DNA of 64,000 bases, taken from NCBI GenBank assembly GCA_946479505.1, contig CAMLGC010000002.1, positions 1 to 64,000 of the forward strand, written 5' to 3'. The notes under the pieces were generated by a model. That model had not been told where the DNA came from, did not search any database, and saw only the letters and a program-made list of their open reading frames with translations. The first letter of the stretch is position 1, and each line of letters opens with the position of its first letter. This document shows positions 36,904 through 44,946 of the stretch, in pieces. This DNA comes from an uncultured Sphingomonadaceae bacterium. Its GTDB lineage: Bacteria > Pseudomonadota > Alphaproteobacteria > Sphingomonadales > Sphingomonadaceae. Made by a program: the position numbers and the translations under genes.

Positions 36904-37059
36904 GGAAGGATGCTGCCCGCGCTTGGAACCCGTGGAACACGCGGCCCCCCGGCTGCGCGGGGGCAGACCATACACGGCGTTCGCGACAAGGCTAGGGAGT
37001 ATCGACCGCAGGAGCACAAGCGCCTTTTGCATCGCCTGCGTTTTGGCTAGCACGCATGG

Positions 37060-37743
37060 ATGAACCAGCCCGCCCCCGCGATCCCGCGCTCGCTTTTCGC
37101 TTTCTCGATCTTCTACGGCGGCATGGTCTGCATCGCGGGCGTGCTCGGCAACAAACAGGTGTCGCTCGGGCCGGTGTCCGATTTGGGTACGCTGCTCGGC
37201 ATCGGCCCGCTTGCGGTCGAGGCGGGCATTTTCGCCTTCCTGCTGCTCGTCGTCACCTCGAGCGCGGTCGCCGAGCTCCACGGCCGCGCGCTCGCCAACC
37301 GGCTGGTGCTGCTCGGCTTCGTGCCGCTGATCGTCTCGATCCTCCTTTCGATGGTCGTCCTCGCCGTCCCCGCCGCCGACGCGATGGACCCCGCCCGGCG
37401 CGACGCGTTCGCGACGATCATGGGCGGCACGCCGCGCATCTGGCTCGGCGGCATCGTCGCCTACGGCATTTCGCAGACGCTCAACGTCACCATCTTCGCC
37501 GCGTTGAAGGGCCGTGAGGGCAACCGTTTCCTGTGGCTGCGCGCGGCGCTCGCGAGCGTCCTGAGCCAGGTGGTCGACACCCTGCTCTTCGTCACGATCG
37601 CGTTCGCGGGCGTGTTCCCGATCGGCGAGCTGCTGGTCGGGCAGATGATCGCCAAGGTCGTGCTCTCGGCCGTGCTGGTGCCGCCCGTCATCTACCTCTT
37701 CGTCGCGATCGGGCGGCGGCTGGACGGGACAATTGCTTCCTGA
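37060..37743 (+). CDS. Queuosine precursor transporter (QPTR/YhhQ family)
   Basis: A 227-aa membrane protein of the former DUF165 family, which imports 7-cyano-7-deazaguanine or preQ1 for queuosine in tRNA. Six or so hydrophobic helices; the family segments GVLGNKQVSLGP, ISQTLNVTIFAALKG and the helix LSQVVDTLLFVTIAFAG are clear. Start at ATG 37060; another ATG at 37056 is out of frame. In the 156 bases upstream I see a GC-rich hairpin (GCCCCC / GGGGGC near 36943-36967) but no convincing preQ1 riboswitch. argB follows 45 bases later. Confidence 0.88.
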   Translation: MNQPAPAIPRSLFAFSIFYGGMVCIAGVLGNKQVSLGPVSDLGTLLGIGPLAVEAGIFAFLLLVVTSSAVAELHGRALANRLVLLGFVPLIVSILLSMVVLAVPAADAMDPARRDAFATIMGGTPRIWLGGIVAYGISQTLNVTIFAALKGREGNRFLWLRAALASVLSQVVDTLLFVTIAFAGVFPIGELLVGQMIAKVVLSAVLVPPVIYLFVAIGRRLDGTIAS

Positions 37744-37788
37744 AGCTCCAGCTTCCGCTGGGGGGGCGGGAAGGCTAAGGGACCGCGC

Positions 37789-38688
37789 ATGACCGATCAC
37801 GCCCCCACGCCTGCGTTGCTCGCCAAGGCCGAGACGCTCACCGAGGCGCTGCCCTATCTCCAGCGCTATGCCGGGGCGACCTTCGTCGTGAAGTACGGCG
37901 GCCATGCGATGGGCGATCCCGAGCTCGCGCGCGATTTCGCCGAGGACGTGGTGCTGCTGAAGGCGGTCGGCATCAACCCGGTCGTGGTCCACGGCGGCGG
38001 GCCGCAGATCGGGGCGATGCTCAAGCAGCTCGGCGTCGAATCGCGCTTTGTCGACGGCTTGCGCGTCACCGATGCCGAGACCGCGAAGGTCGCCGAAATG
38101 GTGCTGTCGGGCGCGATCAACAAGGAGATCGTCGCCTGGATCGGTGCCGCCGGCGGGCGCGCGGTCGGGATTTCGGGCAAGGACGGCGGCTTCGTGCGCG
38201 CCGCCAAGGTCGCGCGCACCACGCGCGATCCCGACAGCAATATCGAGCGCGCGCTCGATCTCGGCTTCGTCGGCGAGCCCGAGGCGATCGATCGCGCGGT
38301 GATCGACACGATCTCGGCCGCCGGCATGATCCCGGTCATCGCGCCGATCGGGATCGGGGCGGATGGGCACACCTACAACATCAACGCCGACACGATGGCG
38401 GGTGCAGTCGCGGGCGCGCTCGGCGCCAAGCGGCTGTTCCTGCTGACCGACGTCGCCGGCGTGCTCGACAAGGCCGGCAAGCTGCTCACCGATCTCACCC
38501 CCGCCGACATCGCCCGCCTTCGCGACGACGGCACCATTTCAGGCGGGATGATCCCAAAGCTCGAGACCTGCGTGGCCGCGGTCGATGCCGGCGTCGAGGC
38601 CGCGGTCGTGCTCGACGGGCGGGTGCCGCACGCGATGCTGCTCGAAATCTTCACCCGCCGCGGCGCGGGCACATTGATCGGGCGGTGA
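37789..38688 (+). CDS. argB: Acetylglutamate kinase
   Basis: Second step of arginine synthesis, phosphorylating N-acetylglutamate; 299 aa, amino-acid-kinase fold. Signatures: [12 protein letters not shown] (catalytic Lys), [55 protein letters not shown] and [13 protein letters not shown]. The N-terminal helix before the kinase core ([17 protein letters not shown]) is the feature of arginine-inhibited hexameric NAGKs, so feedback inhibition is likely. AAGGGA lies about 8 bases before the ATG. No other arg genes are near. A small hairpin overlaps the stop. Confidence 0.97.
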   Translation: MTDHAPTPALLAKAETLTEALPYLQRYAGATFVVKYGGHAMGDPELARDFAEDVVLLKAVGINPVVVHGGGPQIGAMLKQLGVESRFVDGLRVTDAETAKVAEMVLSGAINKEIVAWIGAAGGRAVGISGKDGGFVRAAKVARTTRDPDSNIERALDLGFVGEPEAIDRAVIDTISAAGMIPVIAPIGIGADGHTYNINADTMAGAVAGALGAKRLFLLTDVAGVLDKAGKLLTDLTPADIARLRDDGTISGGMIPKLETCVAAVDAGVEAAVVLDGRVPHAMLLEIFTRRGAGTLIGR

Positions 38689-38716
38689 GGCTGGTTTTCA
38701 GCCTCGCCCCTTTCCT
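38687..38716 (+). terminator. Probable argB terminator
   Basis: A 7-bp stem (GAGGCTG / CAGCCTC) with loop GTTTT begins within the argB stop codon and is followed by GCCCCTTTCCTG. The pyrimidine tract has only three consecutive Ts, so termination may be weak. It lies before the separate yggT ribosome site. Confidence 0.5.
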
Positions 38717-38759
38717 GTAACGATCCGCGCAACGCTTACTCGAAACCCCGGAGGCACGG

Positions 38760-39065
38760 TTGCTCGCCGTCATTCAGATTCTGATGATCCTCTTGAACGT
38801 CCTGTGGTGGATCATCATCATCCAGGCGATCATGTCGTGGCTGATCGGCTTCAACGTGATCAACACCTATAACGAGTTCGTCCGTGCGGTGTGGCAGGGG
38901 CTCAACAAGCTCACCGAGCCGCTCTACCGCCCGATCCGCAAGATCATGCCCGATTTCGGCGCACTCGATCTGTCGCCGCTCGTGGTGCTGCTCGTCATCT
39001 ACATCCTCCAGGCGGTGGTCCTGCCCAACCTCGCGATGGCGCTCGTCGCGCCGCCGACGTATTGA
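38760..39065 (+). CDS. yggT: YggT family membrane protein
   Basis: A 101-aa protein with two membrane helices: the first [16 protein letters not shown], then [20 protein letters not shown], and [20 protein letters not shown] leading into the second. This is the YggT/YlmG family, linked to membrane and nucleoid organisation or osmotic stress in other organisms. It starts at TTG 38760 with GGAGG about 6 bases upstream, a convincing non-ATG start. folD follows after 10 bases, so yggT-folD-marC looks like one operon. Confidence 0.92.
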   Translation: MLAVIQILMILLNVLWWIIIIQAIMSWLIGFNVINTYNEFVRAVWQGLNKLTEPLYRPIRKIMPDFGALDLSPLVVLLVIYILQAVVLPNLAMALVAPPTY

Positions 39066-39075
39066 GGAGCGCGCG

Positions 39076-39954
39076 ATGACGGCGCAGATCATCGACGGAA
39101 AGACCTTCGCGCTCGGCTTGCGCGAGCGTGTGGCGGAGCAGGCGGCGGCGTTCACCGCGAAGGCGGGACGCAAGCCGGGGCTCGCGGTGGTGCTCGTCGG
39201 CGAGGATCCGGCCTCCAACGTCTATGTCCGCTCGAAGGGCAAGGCCACCACGGCTGCGGGCATGGAAGGCTTCGAGCATCGCCTTGTCGATACGACGACC
39301 CAGGCAGAGCTGCTCGCGCTGGTCGACCGCCTCAATGCCGATCCTGCGGTGGATGGCATTCTCGTCCAGCTCCCGCTTCCCGGCCATATCGACGAACGTG
39401 TCGTCGTCACCCGGATCGATCCCGACAAGGACGTCGACGGATTTCACCCGATCAATGCCGGGCGGCTCGCGACCGGGCTGCACGGCTTCGTTCCCTGCAC
39501 TCCGCTCGGTTGTCTGATGCTCCTCAAGGAGCAGCTCGGGGACCTTTCGGGCAAGGACGCCGTCGTCGTCGGCCGCTCGAACATCGTCGGCAAGCCGATG
39601 GCGATGCTGCTGCTCAAGGAAAGCTGCACCGTCACGATCGCGCATTCGCGCACGCACGATCTCTCGGGCGTCGTCCACCGCGCGGACATCGTCGTGGCGG
39701 CGGTCGGGCGGCCGCATCTCGTCAAGGGCGAGTGGATCAAGCCGGGCGCCACCGTGATCGACGTCGGCATCAACCGCACCGCCGACGGCCTGGTCGGCGA
39801 CGTCGATTTCGATGGCGCGGCGGGCCATGCGGGCGCGATCACGCCGGTGCCGGGGGGTGTCGGCCCGATGACGATCGCGTGCCTCATGCGCAACACGCTC
39901 GTCTCGGCGTGCCGGCGCGAAGGCGTGGAGTACGACCGGGACGCGCTCGGATGA
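39076..39954 (+). CDS. folD: Methylene-THF dehydrogenase / methenyl-THF cyclohydrolase
   Basis: Bifunctional one-carbon enzyme producing 10-formyl-THF, used by PurH and formyl-Met synthesis; 292 aa. Signatures: [19 protein letters not shown] (active-site Tyr and Lys), [30 protein letters not shown], the NADP loop [17 protein letters not shown] and [24 protein letters not shown] lies just upstream of ATG 39076, deciding the start. Its stop overlaps the marC ATG by four bases (ATGA). Confidence 0.97.
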   Translation: MTAQIIDGKTFALGLRERVAEQAAAFTAKAGRKPGLAVVLVGEDPASNVYVRSKGKATTAAGMEGFEHRLVDTTTQAELLALVDRLNADPAVDGILVQLPLPGHIDERVVVTRIDPDKDVDGFHPINAGRLATGLHGFVPCTPLGCLMLLKEQLGDLSGKDAVVVGRSNIVGKPMAMLLLKESCTVTIAHSRTHDLSGVVHRADIVVAAVGRPHLVKGEWIKPGATVIDVGINRTADGLVGDVDFDGAAGHAGAITPVPGGVGPMTIACLMRNTLVSACRREGVEYDRDALG

Positions 39955-40592
39955 GCATGGCGGCCCTCACCGAGCTCTTCGTCTCCTCGCTCATCACCTT
40001 CTTCGTCGTCATCGATCCCCCCGGCTGCGCACCGATCTATGCGGGGCTGACCGCGGGCGCGAGCGCGGCGCACACGCGCGCGATGGCGATCCGCGCCGTG
40101 CTCGTGTCGGCGGCGATCCTGCTCGTCTTCGCGCTTTTCGGGCGCGATATTCTCGACGCGCTTGGCATCAGCCTCGACAGCTTCCGCATCGCCGGCGGGA
40201 TCATGCTGTTCCTGATCGCGCTCGAGATGGTGTTCGAGAAGCGCACCCAGCGTCGCGAGGACCGCGCGCAGAAGATCATCGACACGCCCGAGGTGGAAGA
40301 CGTCTCGATCTTTCCGATGGCGATGCCGATGATCGCGGGCCCCGGCTCGATCGCGAGCGTGATGCTGCTGATGTCGCAGGGCCACGGCATCGAGCGCACG
40401 CTCGTCATCCTTGCCGCGATGGGCGCGATCCTCCTGCTCACGCTCGGCGCGCTGCTGCTCGCGGGCCCGCTGATGCGGATCATGGGGCAGAAGATCGAGG
40501 CGGTGATTACACGGCTGCTGGGTGTGCTCCTCGCCGCGCTCGCCGCGCAGTTCGTGATCGACGGAATCATGGCGAACATCGCCGCGGCGTAA
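39951..40592 (+). CDS. marC: MarC family membrane protein
   Basis: A 213-aa six-helix membrane protein of the MarC/UPF0056 family. The N-terminal [19 protein letters not shown], central [37 protein letters not shown] and the final [15 protein letters not shown] are all family-typical. Despite the name, MarC is not a proven drug transporter. The ATG overlaps the folD stop (ATGA), so it is translationally coupled to folD. In-frame ATG six bases later is an alternative. Confidence 0.93.
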   Translation: MSMAALTELFVSSLITFFVVIDPPGCAPIYAGLTAGASAAHTRAMAIRAVLVSAAILLVFALFGRDILDALGISLDSFRIAGGIMLFLIALEMVFEKRTQRREDRAQKIIDTPEVEDVSIFPMAMPMIAGPGSIASVMLLMSQGHGIERTLVILAAMGAILLLTLGALLLAGPLMRIMGQKIEAVITRLLGVLLAALAAQFVIDGIMANIAAA

Positions 40593-40694
40593 GAGAGCAC
40601 GTCGGCGACACGCCTAATCGATTCGGAGCCCTCGCCTCGGCTCGCCCAAACGTGTATGCTCTCACCTGAGCGGGCCGGGCCTGGAGAGGCACCG

Positions 40695-41477
40695 ATGACC
40701 ACGCTTACCCAATCCACCGACGCCATTCCCGCATCCCCGGTTCGTCGCGTCGACGCGGCCGATCTTCGCTGGGCGCTGGGCGAAGGCTGGCGCGATTTCC
40801 GATCGATGCGCGGCGACGTGCTGTTCGCCGCCTTGCTCTACCCGCTGATCGGCATCGTCACCGCCGCGATCGTGCTCAATTCGCGGCTTCTGCCGCTCTT
40901 CTTTCCGCTCGTCGCCGGGCTGTCGATCCTCGGACCCGTCGTCTCGTCCGGCTTTTACGAGCTCGCGCGCCGGCGCGAGGAGGGGCGCGACGCGCGCTGG
41001 GCGCACTTCCTCGACCCGATTCGTGAGCGCCGCCGCGGTATCGTCGAGCTGACGCTTTGGCTCGTGGTGCTCTTCCTCGTCTGGCTCGGCGTCGCCTGGC
41101 TGATCTACGAGGCGACGTTGGGGCGGCTCTATCCCGCGGACCTCGGCGGCTTCGTGCGCGACCTGTTCACGACGCGCGAGGGCTGGGCGATGATCGTGCT
41201 CGGCAATCTCGCGGGTGGCGTGCTCGCCGCGGTAACGCTCGCGACGACGGTGGTCGCTGCGCCGATGGTGGTCGACAAAAACATCGAGGCGGACAGCGCG
41301 ATCGCGGTATCGGTGCGTGCCAGCCGGGCCAATCCGGGCATGATTCTGCGCTGGGGGCTAATCGTCGCGGGGCTGCTCGTGCTCGGATCGATCCCGATCT
41401 TCATCGGTCTCGCGGTCGTGCTGCCCGTGCTCGGCTACGCGACCTGGCACCTCTACACGCGGCTGATCGAGCGGTGA
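40695..41477 (+). CDS. DUF2189 membrane protein
   Basis: A 260-aa integral membrane protein with about six helices: after a soluble N-terminus (DLRWALGEGWRDFRSMRGDV) come paired hydrophobic segments and the RREEGRDARW loop typical of DUF2189. Function is unknown. AGAGG lies about 5 bases before ATG 40695. It converges with murA, the stops being 3 bases apart. Confidence 0.88.
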   Translation: MTTLTQSTDAIPASPVRRVDAADLRWALGEGWRDFRSMRGDVLFAALLYPLIGIVTAAIVLNSRLLPLFFPLVAGLSILGPVVSSGFYELARRREEGRDARWAHFLDPIRERRRGIVELTLWLVVLFLVWLGVAWLIYEATLGRLYPADLGGFVRDLFTTREGWAMIVLGNLAGGVLAAVTLATTVVAAPMVVDKNIEADSAIAVSVRASRANPGMILRWGLIVAGLLVLGSIPIFIGLAVVLPVLGYATWHLYTRLIER

Positions 41478-41480
41478 GGG

Positions 41481-42764
41481 TCAACCGTCGCTGACGCGCT
41501 CGATATCGGCCCCCACTGCCGAGAGCTTCTCCTCGAGCCGCTCGTAGCCGCGATCAAGGTGATAGACGCGCGCAACCTGCGTCTCCCCTTCGGCGGCGAG
41601 CCCCGCGAGGATCAGGCTCATCGAGGCGCGCAGGTCGGTCGCCATGACCGGCGCGCCGATCAGCGTCTCGACGCCGCGCACCACCGCGGTGCGGCCGCGA
41701 ACCTGGATGTCGGCGCCCATTCGCGCGAGCTCGGGCACGTGCATGTAGCGGTTCTCGAAGATCGTCTCGGTGAGCACGCTCGCGCCCTTGGCCTTGCACA
41801 GCATCGCCATGAGCTGCGCCTGCATGTCGGTCGCGAAGCCGGGATAGGGCGCGGTCGAAAGCGTCAGCGGCGCCAGGCCGTTCGCCGCCTCGACATGCAC
41901 CCCGTCCTTGTGCTCGGTCACCGTCACGCCCGCATCGGCGAGCGCGTGGAGCGTCGCGCGCATGTCGCCCGCATTGGCGCCGATCAGGTCGAGCGCCCCG
42001 CCGGTGATCGCGGCGGCGCAGGCATAGCTTCCGGCCTCGATCCGGTCGGGCATCACGCGGTAGGTGGCGCCGTGGAGCCGATCGCGGCCCTCGATCTCGA
42101 TCGTCTCGCTGCCGATGCCGGAGATGCTCGCCCCCATCGCGACGAGCAGGTTGCACAGGTCGACGATCTCGGGCTCGCGCGCGGCATTTTCGATGCGCGT
42201 GCCGCCTTTGGCGGTGACCGCCGCCATCAGGGCGTTCTCGGTGGCGCCGACCGACACGACCGGGAAGGTGACGCACCCGCCCGCAAGCCGCCCGCCGGGC
42301 GCCGTCGCCCTCACATAGCCGGCGGCGAGCTCGATCTCGGCGCCCATCTCCTCGAGCGCCTTCAAATGCAGGTCGATCGGCCGGTTGCCGATCGCGCAGC
42401 CGCCGGGCAGCGACACCGTCGCCTCGCCCGCGCGGCCGACGAGCGGCCCCAGCACCAGAATCGAGGCGCGCATCTTGCGGACGATGTCGTACGGCGCCTC
42501 GGTCGCGGTGAGCCGGCCCGCGCGGATCGTCATCACGCGCCCGAAATCTTCCGGTCGCGCGCCCTCGATCTGGGTCGAGGCGCCGAGCTGGTTGAGCAGA
42601 TGCCCGAAACTGTCGACATCGGCGAGCCGCGGCAGGTTGCGCAACGTGACGGGTTCGTCGGTGAGCAAGGCGCACGGCATCAGCGTCAGCGCGGCGTTCT
42701 TGGCGCCCGAAATCGGAAGACGGCCCTGAAGGCGATTGCCGCCGCGGATGAGGATACGGTCCAT
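41481..42764 (-). CDS. murA: UDP-N-acetylglucosamine 1-carboxyvinyltransferase
   Basis: First committed step of peptidoglycan synthesis: transfer of enolpyruvate from PEP to UDP-GlcNAc; 427 aa, two inside-out alpha/beta domains. Lys22/Asn23 in [11 protein letters not shown] and the loop [16 protein letters not shown], with the catalytic Cys123 that fosfomycin alkylates, are intact. [10 protein letters not shown] and [15 protein letters not shown] are also present. ATG 42764 matches the family start (MDRILIRGG). It is divergent from the Crp/Fnr regulator. Confidence 0.97.
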   Translation of the reverse strand: MDRILIRGGNRLQGRLPISGAKNAALTLMPCALLTDEPVTLRNLPRLADVDSFGHLLNQLGASTQIEGARPEDFGRVMTIRAGRLTATEAPYDIVRKMRASILVLGPLVGRAGEATVSLPGGCAIGNRPIDLHLKALEEMGAEIELAAGYVRATAPGGRLAGGCVTFPVVSVGATENALMAAVTAKGGTRIENAAREPEIVDLCNLLVAMGASISGIGSETIEIEGRDRLHGATYRVMPDRIEAGSYACAAAITGGALDLIGANAGDMRATLHALADAGVTVTEHKDGVHVEAANGLAPLTLSTAPYPGFATDMQAQLMAMLCKAKGASVLTETIFENRYMHVPELARMGADIQVRGRTAVVRGVETLIGAPVMATDLRASMSLILAGLAAEGETQVARVYHLDRGYERLEEKLSAVGADIERVSDG

Positions 42765-42905
42765 GGGCGGCGCTTCTAGGACGCAGTCCCGCAAACGGCA
42801 ACGATCGCGCACGTGCCGGATTTTGATCCGCTTACGCGGGAGCAGGCCGGTGCCGCACTGATTCGGCAAAACCGAATCCAACAACAGACGCCGTTTCGCA
42901 GCCGC

Positions 42906-42935
42906 ATTGATCGACTTTAAGGCGGCAAGATCAAT
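42906..42935. promoter_or_regulatory. Inverted repeat upstream of the Crp/Fnr gene
   Basis: Perfect 7-bp inverted repeat ATTGATC / GATCAAT with a 16-base spacer, ending 38 bases before the regulator start. The half-sites resemble Fnr half-sites (TTGAT/ATCAA), but the spacing is far larger than the usual four bases, so autoregulation by the adjacent Crp/Fnr protein is only a suggestion. It lies in the 209-base divergent region between murA and the regulator. Confidence 0.35.
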
Positions 42936-42973
42936 GCCCTGCTTTGGTCGGCGCACGAGCAGGGGGTTGATGC

Positions 42974-43708
42974 GTGCCGTCCAGTTGTTTCGCCGATCGG
43001 CTCGGCGAGCTGATCGAGTTGACGCTTTCGGAACGACGCGCGCTGGCTCAGCTCGAAGATCGCGAGCGGGCGCTGCGGCGGGGTGCCGTCCTGCGCCGTG
43101 AAAACGATCGTGCGAACGACCTGTTCATCCTCAAATCGGGGATGATGATGAGCTACACCCTGCTCGACGACGGCAGCCGCCAGATCCTGCGCTTCCTCTT
43201 CCCTGGCGACCTGTTCGGCATTTCGGGACTGATCTATCGCGATTCGCCCGAAACGCTCGCGGCGCTCGCCGATTGCGTCGTCTGCCCGTTCGGGCGCCGC
43301 GCATTCGGCAGGCTGATGGTCGAGCATCCACGGCTCGCGGCAATGGTGCTCGTTTACAGCCAGATCGAGCGCGCCGCGCTCACCGACCGGCTTGCTGCGT
43401 TGGGCCGTACCTCGGCCAAGGCGCGCGTGGCGGCGGTGCTGCTCGATCTGCGCAATCGGCGCCGCGCCGTCGACAAGACGGTCAGCGGCAGCTTCTTCCT
43501 CGGGCTCACGCAGGAGGAGATCGGCGATGCGACCGGGCTCACCGCGGTCCACGTCAACCGCATGTTCCGCCAGCTCGAGGAGGAAGGATTGATCGCGCGG
43601 GAGAACGGCCGCGTCACCTTCATCGACGAAACGGCGCTGGCGCGCACCGCCAACTACGTCGACCGCTACGAAGGTCTCGACCTCAGTTGGCTTCCGGAGG
43701 CGCGATAG
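42974..43708 (+). CDS. Crp/Fnr family transcriptional regulator
   Basis: A 244-aa regulator: N-terminal cyclic-nucleotide-binding-fold domain (about 1-140, [34 protein letters not shown]) and C-terminal Crp-type HTH ([20 protein letters not shown], with the recognition helix). It lacks the N-terminal cysteine cluster of Fnr, so oxygen sensing by an iron-sulfur cluster is unlikely; the C-VV-C pair around residue 100 is not the Fnr pattern. The GTG start at 42974 follows AGGGGG by 6-7 bases. Effector and regulon are unknown. clpS converges with it. Confidence 0.92.
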   Translation: MPSSCFADRLGELIELTLSERRALAQLEDRERALRRGAVLRRENDRANDLFILKSGMMMSYTLLDDGSRQILRFLFPGDLFGISGLIYRDSPETLAALADCVVCPFGRRAFGRLMVEHPRLAAMVLVYSQIERAALTDRLAALGRTSAKARVAAVLLDLRNRRRAVDKTVSGSFFLGLTQEEIGDATGLTAVHVNRMFRQLEEEGLIARENGRVTFIDETALARTANYVDRYEGLDLSWLPEAR

Positions 43709-43720
43709 GCGCGCAGTGCC

Positions 43721-44086
43721 TCACGCCTTTTCGAGCGTGCATTGCAGCGGGTGCTGGTTCTCCCTGGCGAAGTCCATCACCTGGCCCACCTTGGTCTCGG
43801 CGACCTCGTAGCTGAACACGCCGCACACGCCGACGCCGCGCTGGTGGACGTGGAGCATCACCCGCGTCGCCTCTTCAATCGACATGCGGAAGAAGCGCTG
43901 GAGGCACAGCACGACGAACTCCATCGGCGTGTAATCGTCGTTGAGCATCAGGACGCGATAGGGCGTCGGATGGCGCGTGCGGGTGAGCGTGCGCGTGGCG
44001 AGCCCGGTGCCGGTGCCACCGTCGCCATCGTCTTCGTCGCCCGGCTCGGAAGCCATGGTCGCGGGAATGCTGGGTTTCTCGATCAT
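43721..44086 (-). CDS. clpS: ClpS adaptor of the ClpAP protease
   Basis: Delivers N-degron substrates to ClpAP; 121 aa. The core [21 protein letters not shown], the [16 protein letters not shown] region and [11 protein letters not shown] at the end are ClpS-typical, with the Asp and His of the N-degron pocket present. The N-terminal 40 residues are acidic and glycine-rich, presumably the flexible ClpA-inhibiting extension. ATG 44086 or the internal ATG at 44056 are both possible starts; neither has a strong ribosome site. clpA is not adjacent downstream. Confidence 0.94.
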   Translation of the reverse strand: MIEKPSIPATMASEPGDEDDGDGGTGTGLATRTLTRTRHPTPYRVLMLNDDYTPMEFVVLCLQRFFRMSIEEATRVMLHVHQRGVGVCGVFSYEVAETKVGQVMDFARENQHPLQCTLEKA

Positions 44087-44165
44087 GCAGGGGAAAAATA
44101 TGGCAAGCGACGCCGCAAGGGCAAGGCCGACGACCCGCGTTCACCGTCTTTTTGGCTGTCGCGGG

Positions 44166-44202
44166 CAAACAAAAAGGGCGGTCGCCTCTCGGCAGCCGCC
44201 CC
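44166..44202 (-). terminator. Rho-independent terminator of the phasin gene
   Basis: Read on the minus strand, GGGCGG and CCGCCC form a stem around a GC-rich inner loop, followed at once by TTTTTGTTTG. It starts about 25 bases after the phasin stop, the clearest intrinsic terminator in the window. Confidence 0.75.
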
Positions 44203-44226
44203 GCTTGGTGATCTCGGGATCGACGC

Positions 44227-44850
44227 TTACGCGCCGATCTTGATCTTCTCGGCGGCGACCGCAGCGCGGTTCGACAGCGGCTGAGCCACTTCGCCCGTGA
44301 GCTTGAGCAGCGCCTCGGCGTTCTTCGAGGTTTGGGCGACGAGCGAATCGAACGCGGTGCGCGCATAGTCGCTCTGGAGCTTGAACAGCTCGGTCGGCGA
44401 CTTGACGGTCGCGACCTGCTTCATCGCGGCGGTCGCGCCCTCGAACGACTTGCGGCTGTAGTCGGCGGCGTCCTGGCCGAACGACTCGAAGCCCTTGGTG
44501 GCGATCTTCGACGATTCGGTGAGCGCCTCGACATTGCCCTTGGCGAAGTCGTTGAGCTCGTCGAACAGCTTGGTGCCCTTCTCGAACGCGGCGGTCGCGC
44601 GATCGCCGAAGTCGGCAAACAGCGCTTGGGCGTTGGCGGCGGTCTTTTTCATGGTGTCTTCCATTTGTATTTCCTTCCGAGCGGCGGCCGCGGGCGCGGC
44701 GGGCGCGGGTGATTCGGTGATCGTCGCGGCAATCGCGGGGAGCGGTGTCGCCGGGGCGGGCGTCTGGCGCTTGTTCGGCGCCGCAGCACGCTTTTTCGTC
44801 GACCTGGCTGCGCCGGCGGTCTGCTTGGACGAACGATCCTTGCGGGCCAT
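44227..44850 (-). CDS. phaP: Phasin (PHA granule protein) with basic N-terminal extension
   Basis: Phasin_2 family protein that coats PHA granules. The phasin domain covers about the last 145 residues (ALFADFGDRATAAFEKGTKL, AADYSRKSFEGATAAMKQVA, FKLQSDYARTAFDSLVAQTS). It is preceded by a ~62-residue Lys/Ala/Pro-rich stretch (RKDRSSKQTAGAARSTKKRA) that looks disordered and could bind DNA. ATG 44850 has AAGGAG 7 bases upstream (207 aa). A second ATG at 44664 has its own AAGGAAA site and would give the bare 145-aa phasin. It lies downstream of phaC, separated by 96 bases rich in TGC/GCA palindromes. Confidence 0.9.
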   Translation of the reverse strand: MARKDRSSKQTAGAARSTKKRAAAPNKRQTPAPATPLPAIAATITESPAPAAPAAAARKEIQMEDTMKKTAANAQALFADFGDRATAAFEKGTKLFDELNDFAKGNVEALTESSKIATKGFESFGQDAADYSRKSFEGATAAMKQVATVKSPTELFKLQSDYARTAFDSLVAQTSKNAEALLKLTGEVAQPLSNRAAVAAEKIKIGA

Positions 44851-44870
44851 CGGGGCTCCTTCTCGTCTAT

Positions 44871-44931
44871 TGCTGCATTGCACAATAAGCGATCGGCGTT
44901 GCGATTGCAAGAGAAATTGTGCGATGCAACA
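44871..44931. promoter_or_regulatory. Cluster of TGC/GCA palindromes, candidate PhaR operator
   Basis: Three palindromes lie within 60 bases upstream of the phasin gene: TGCATTGCA (44874-44882), TTGCGATTGCAA (44899-44910) and TGCGATGCA (44920-44928). The outer two are part of a larger inverted repeat, 44871-44886 against 44916-44931, matching at 14 of 16 positions. TGC-rich palindromes are bound by the PHB-sensing repressor PhaR upstream of phasin genes in other alphaproteobacteria; the assignment here is inference, and no phaR gene is in the window. Confidence 0.6.
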
Positions 44932-44946
44932 TTGGGCGCCGAACCG

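Noticed and set aside
36904..37059. preQ1 riboswitch upstream of the queuosine precursor transporter
   Set aside because: I looked for the short preQ1-I pseudoknot pattern and found only a GC hairpin; a covariance-model search would be decisive.
36904..38370. 489-codon upstream extension of the nucleoside transporter frame
   Set aside because: It runs antisense through the queuosine transporter and argB; the transporter begins naturally at 36903.
43273..43290. C-VV-C in the Crp/Fnr regulator as an iron-sulfur site
   Set aside because: Fnr needs four cysteines, three of them in an N-terminal cluster; here the spacing and number do not fit.
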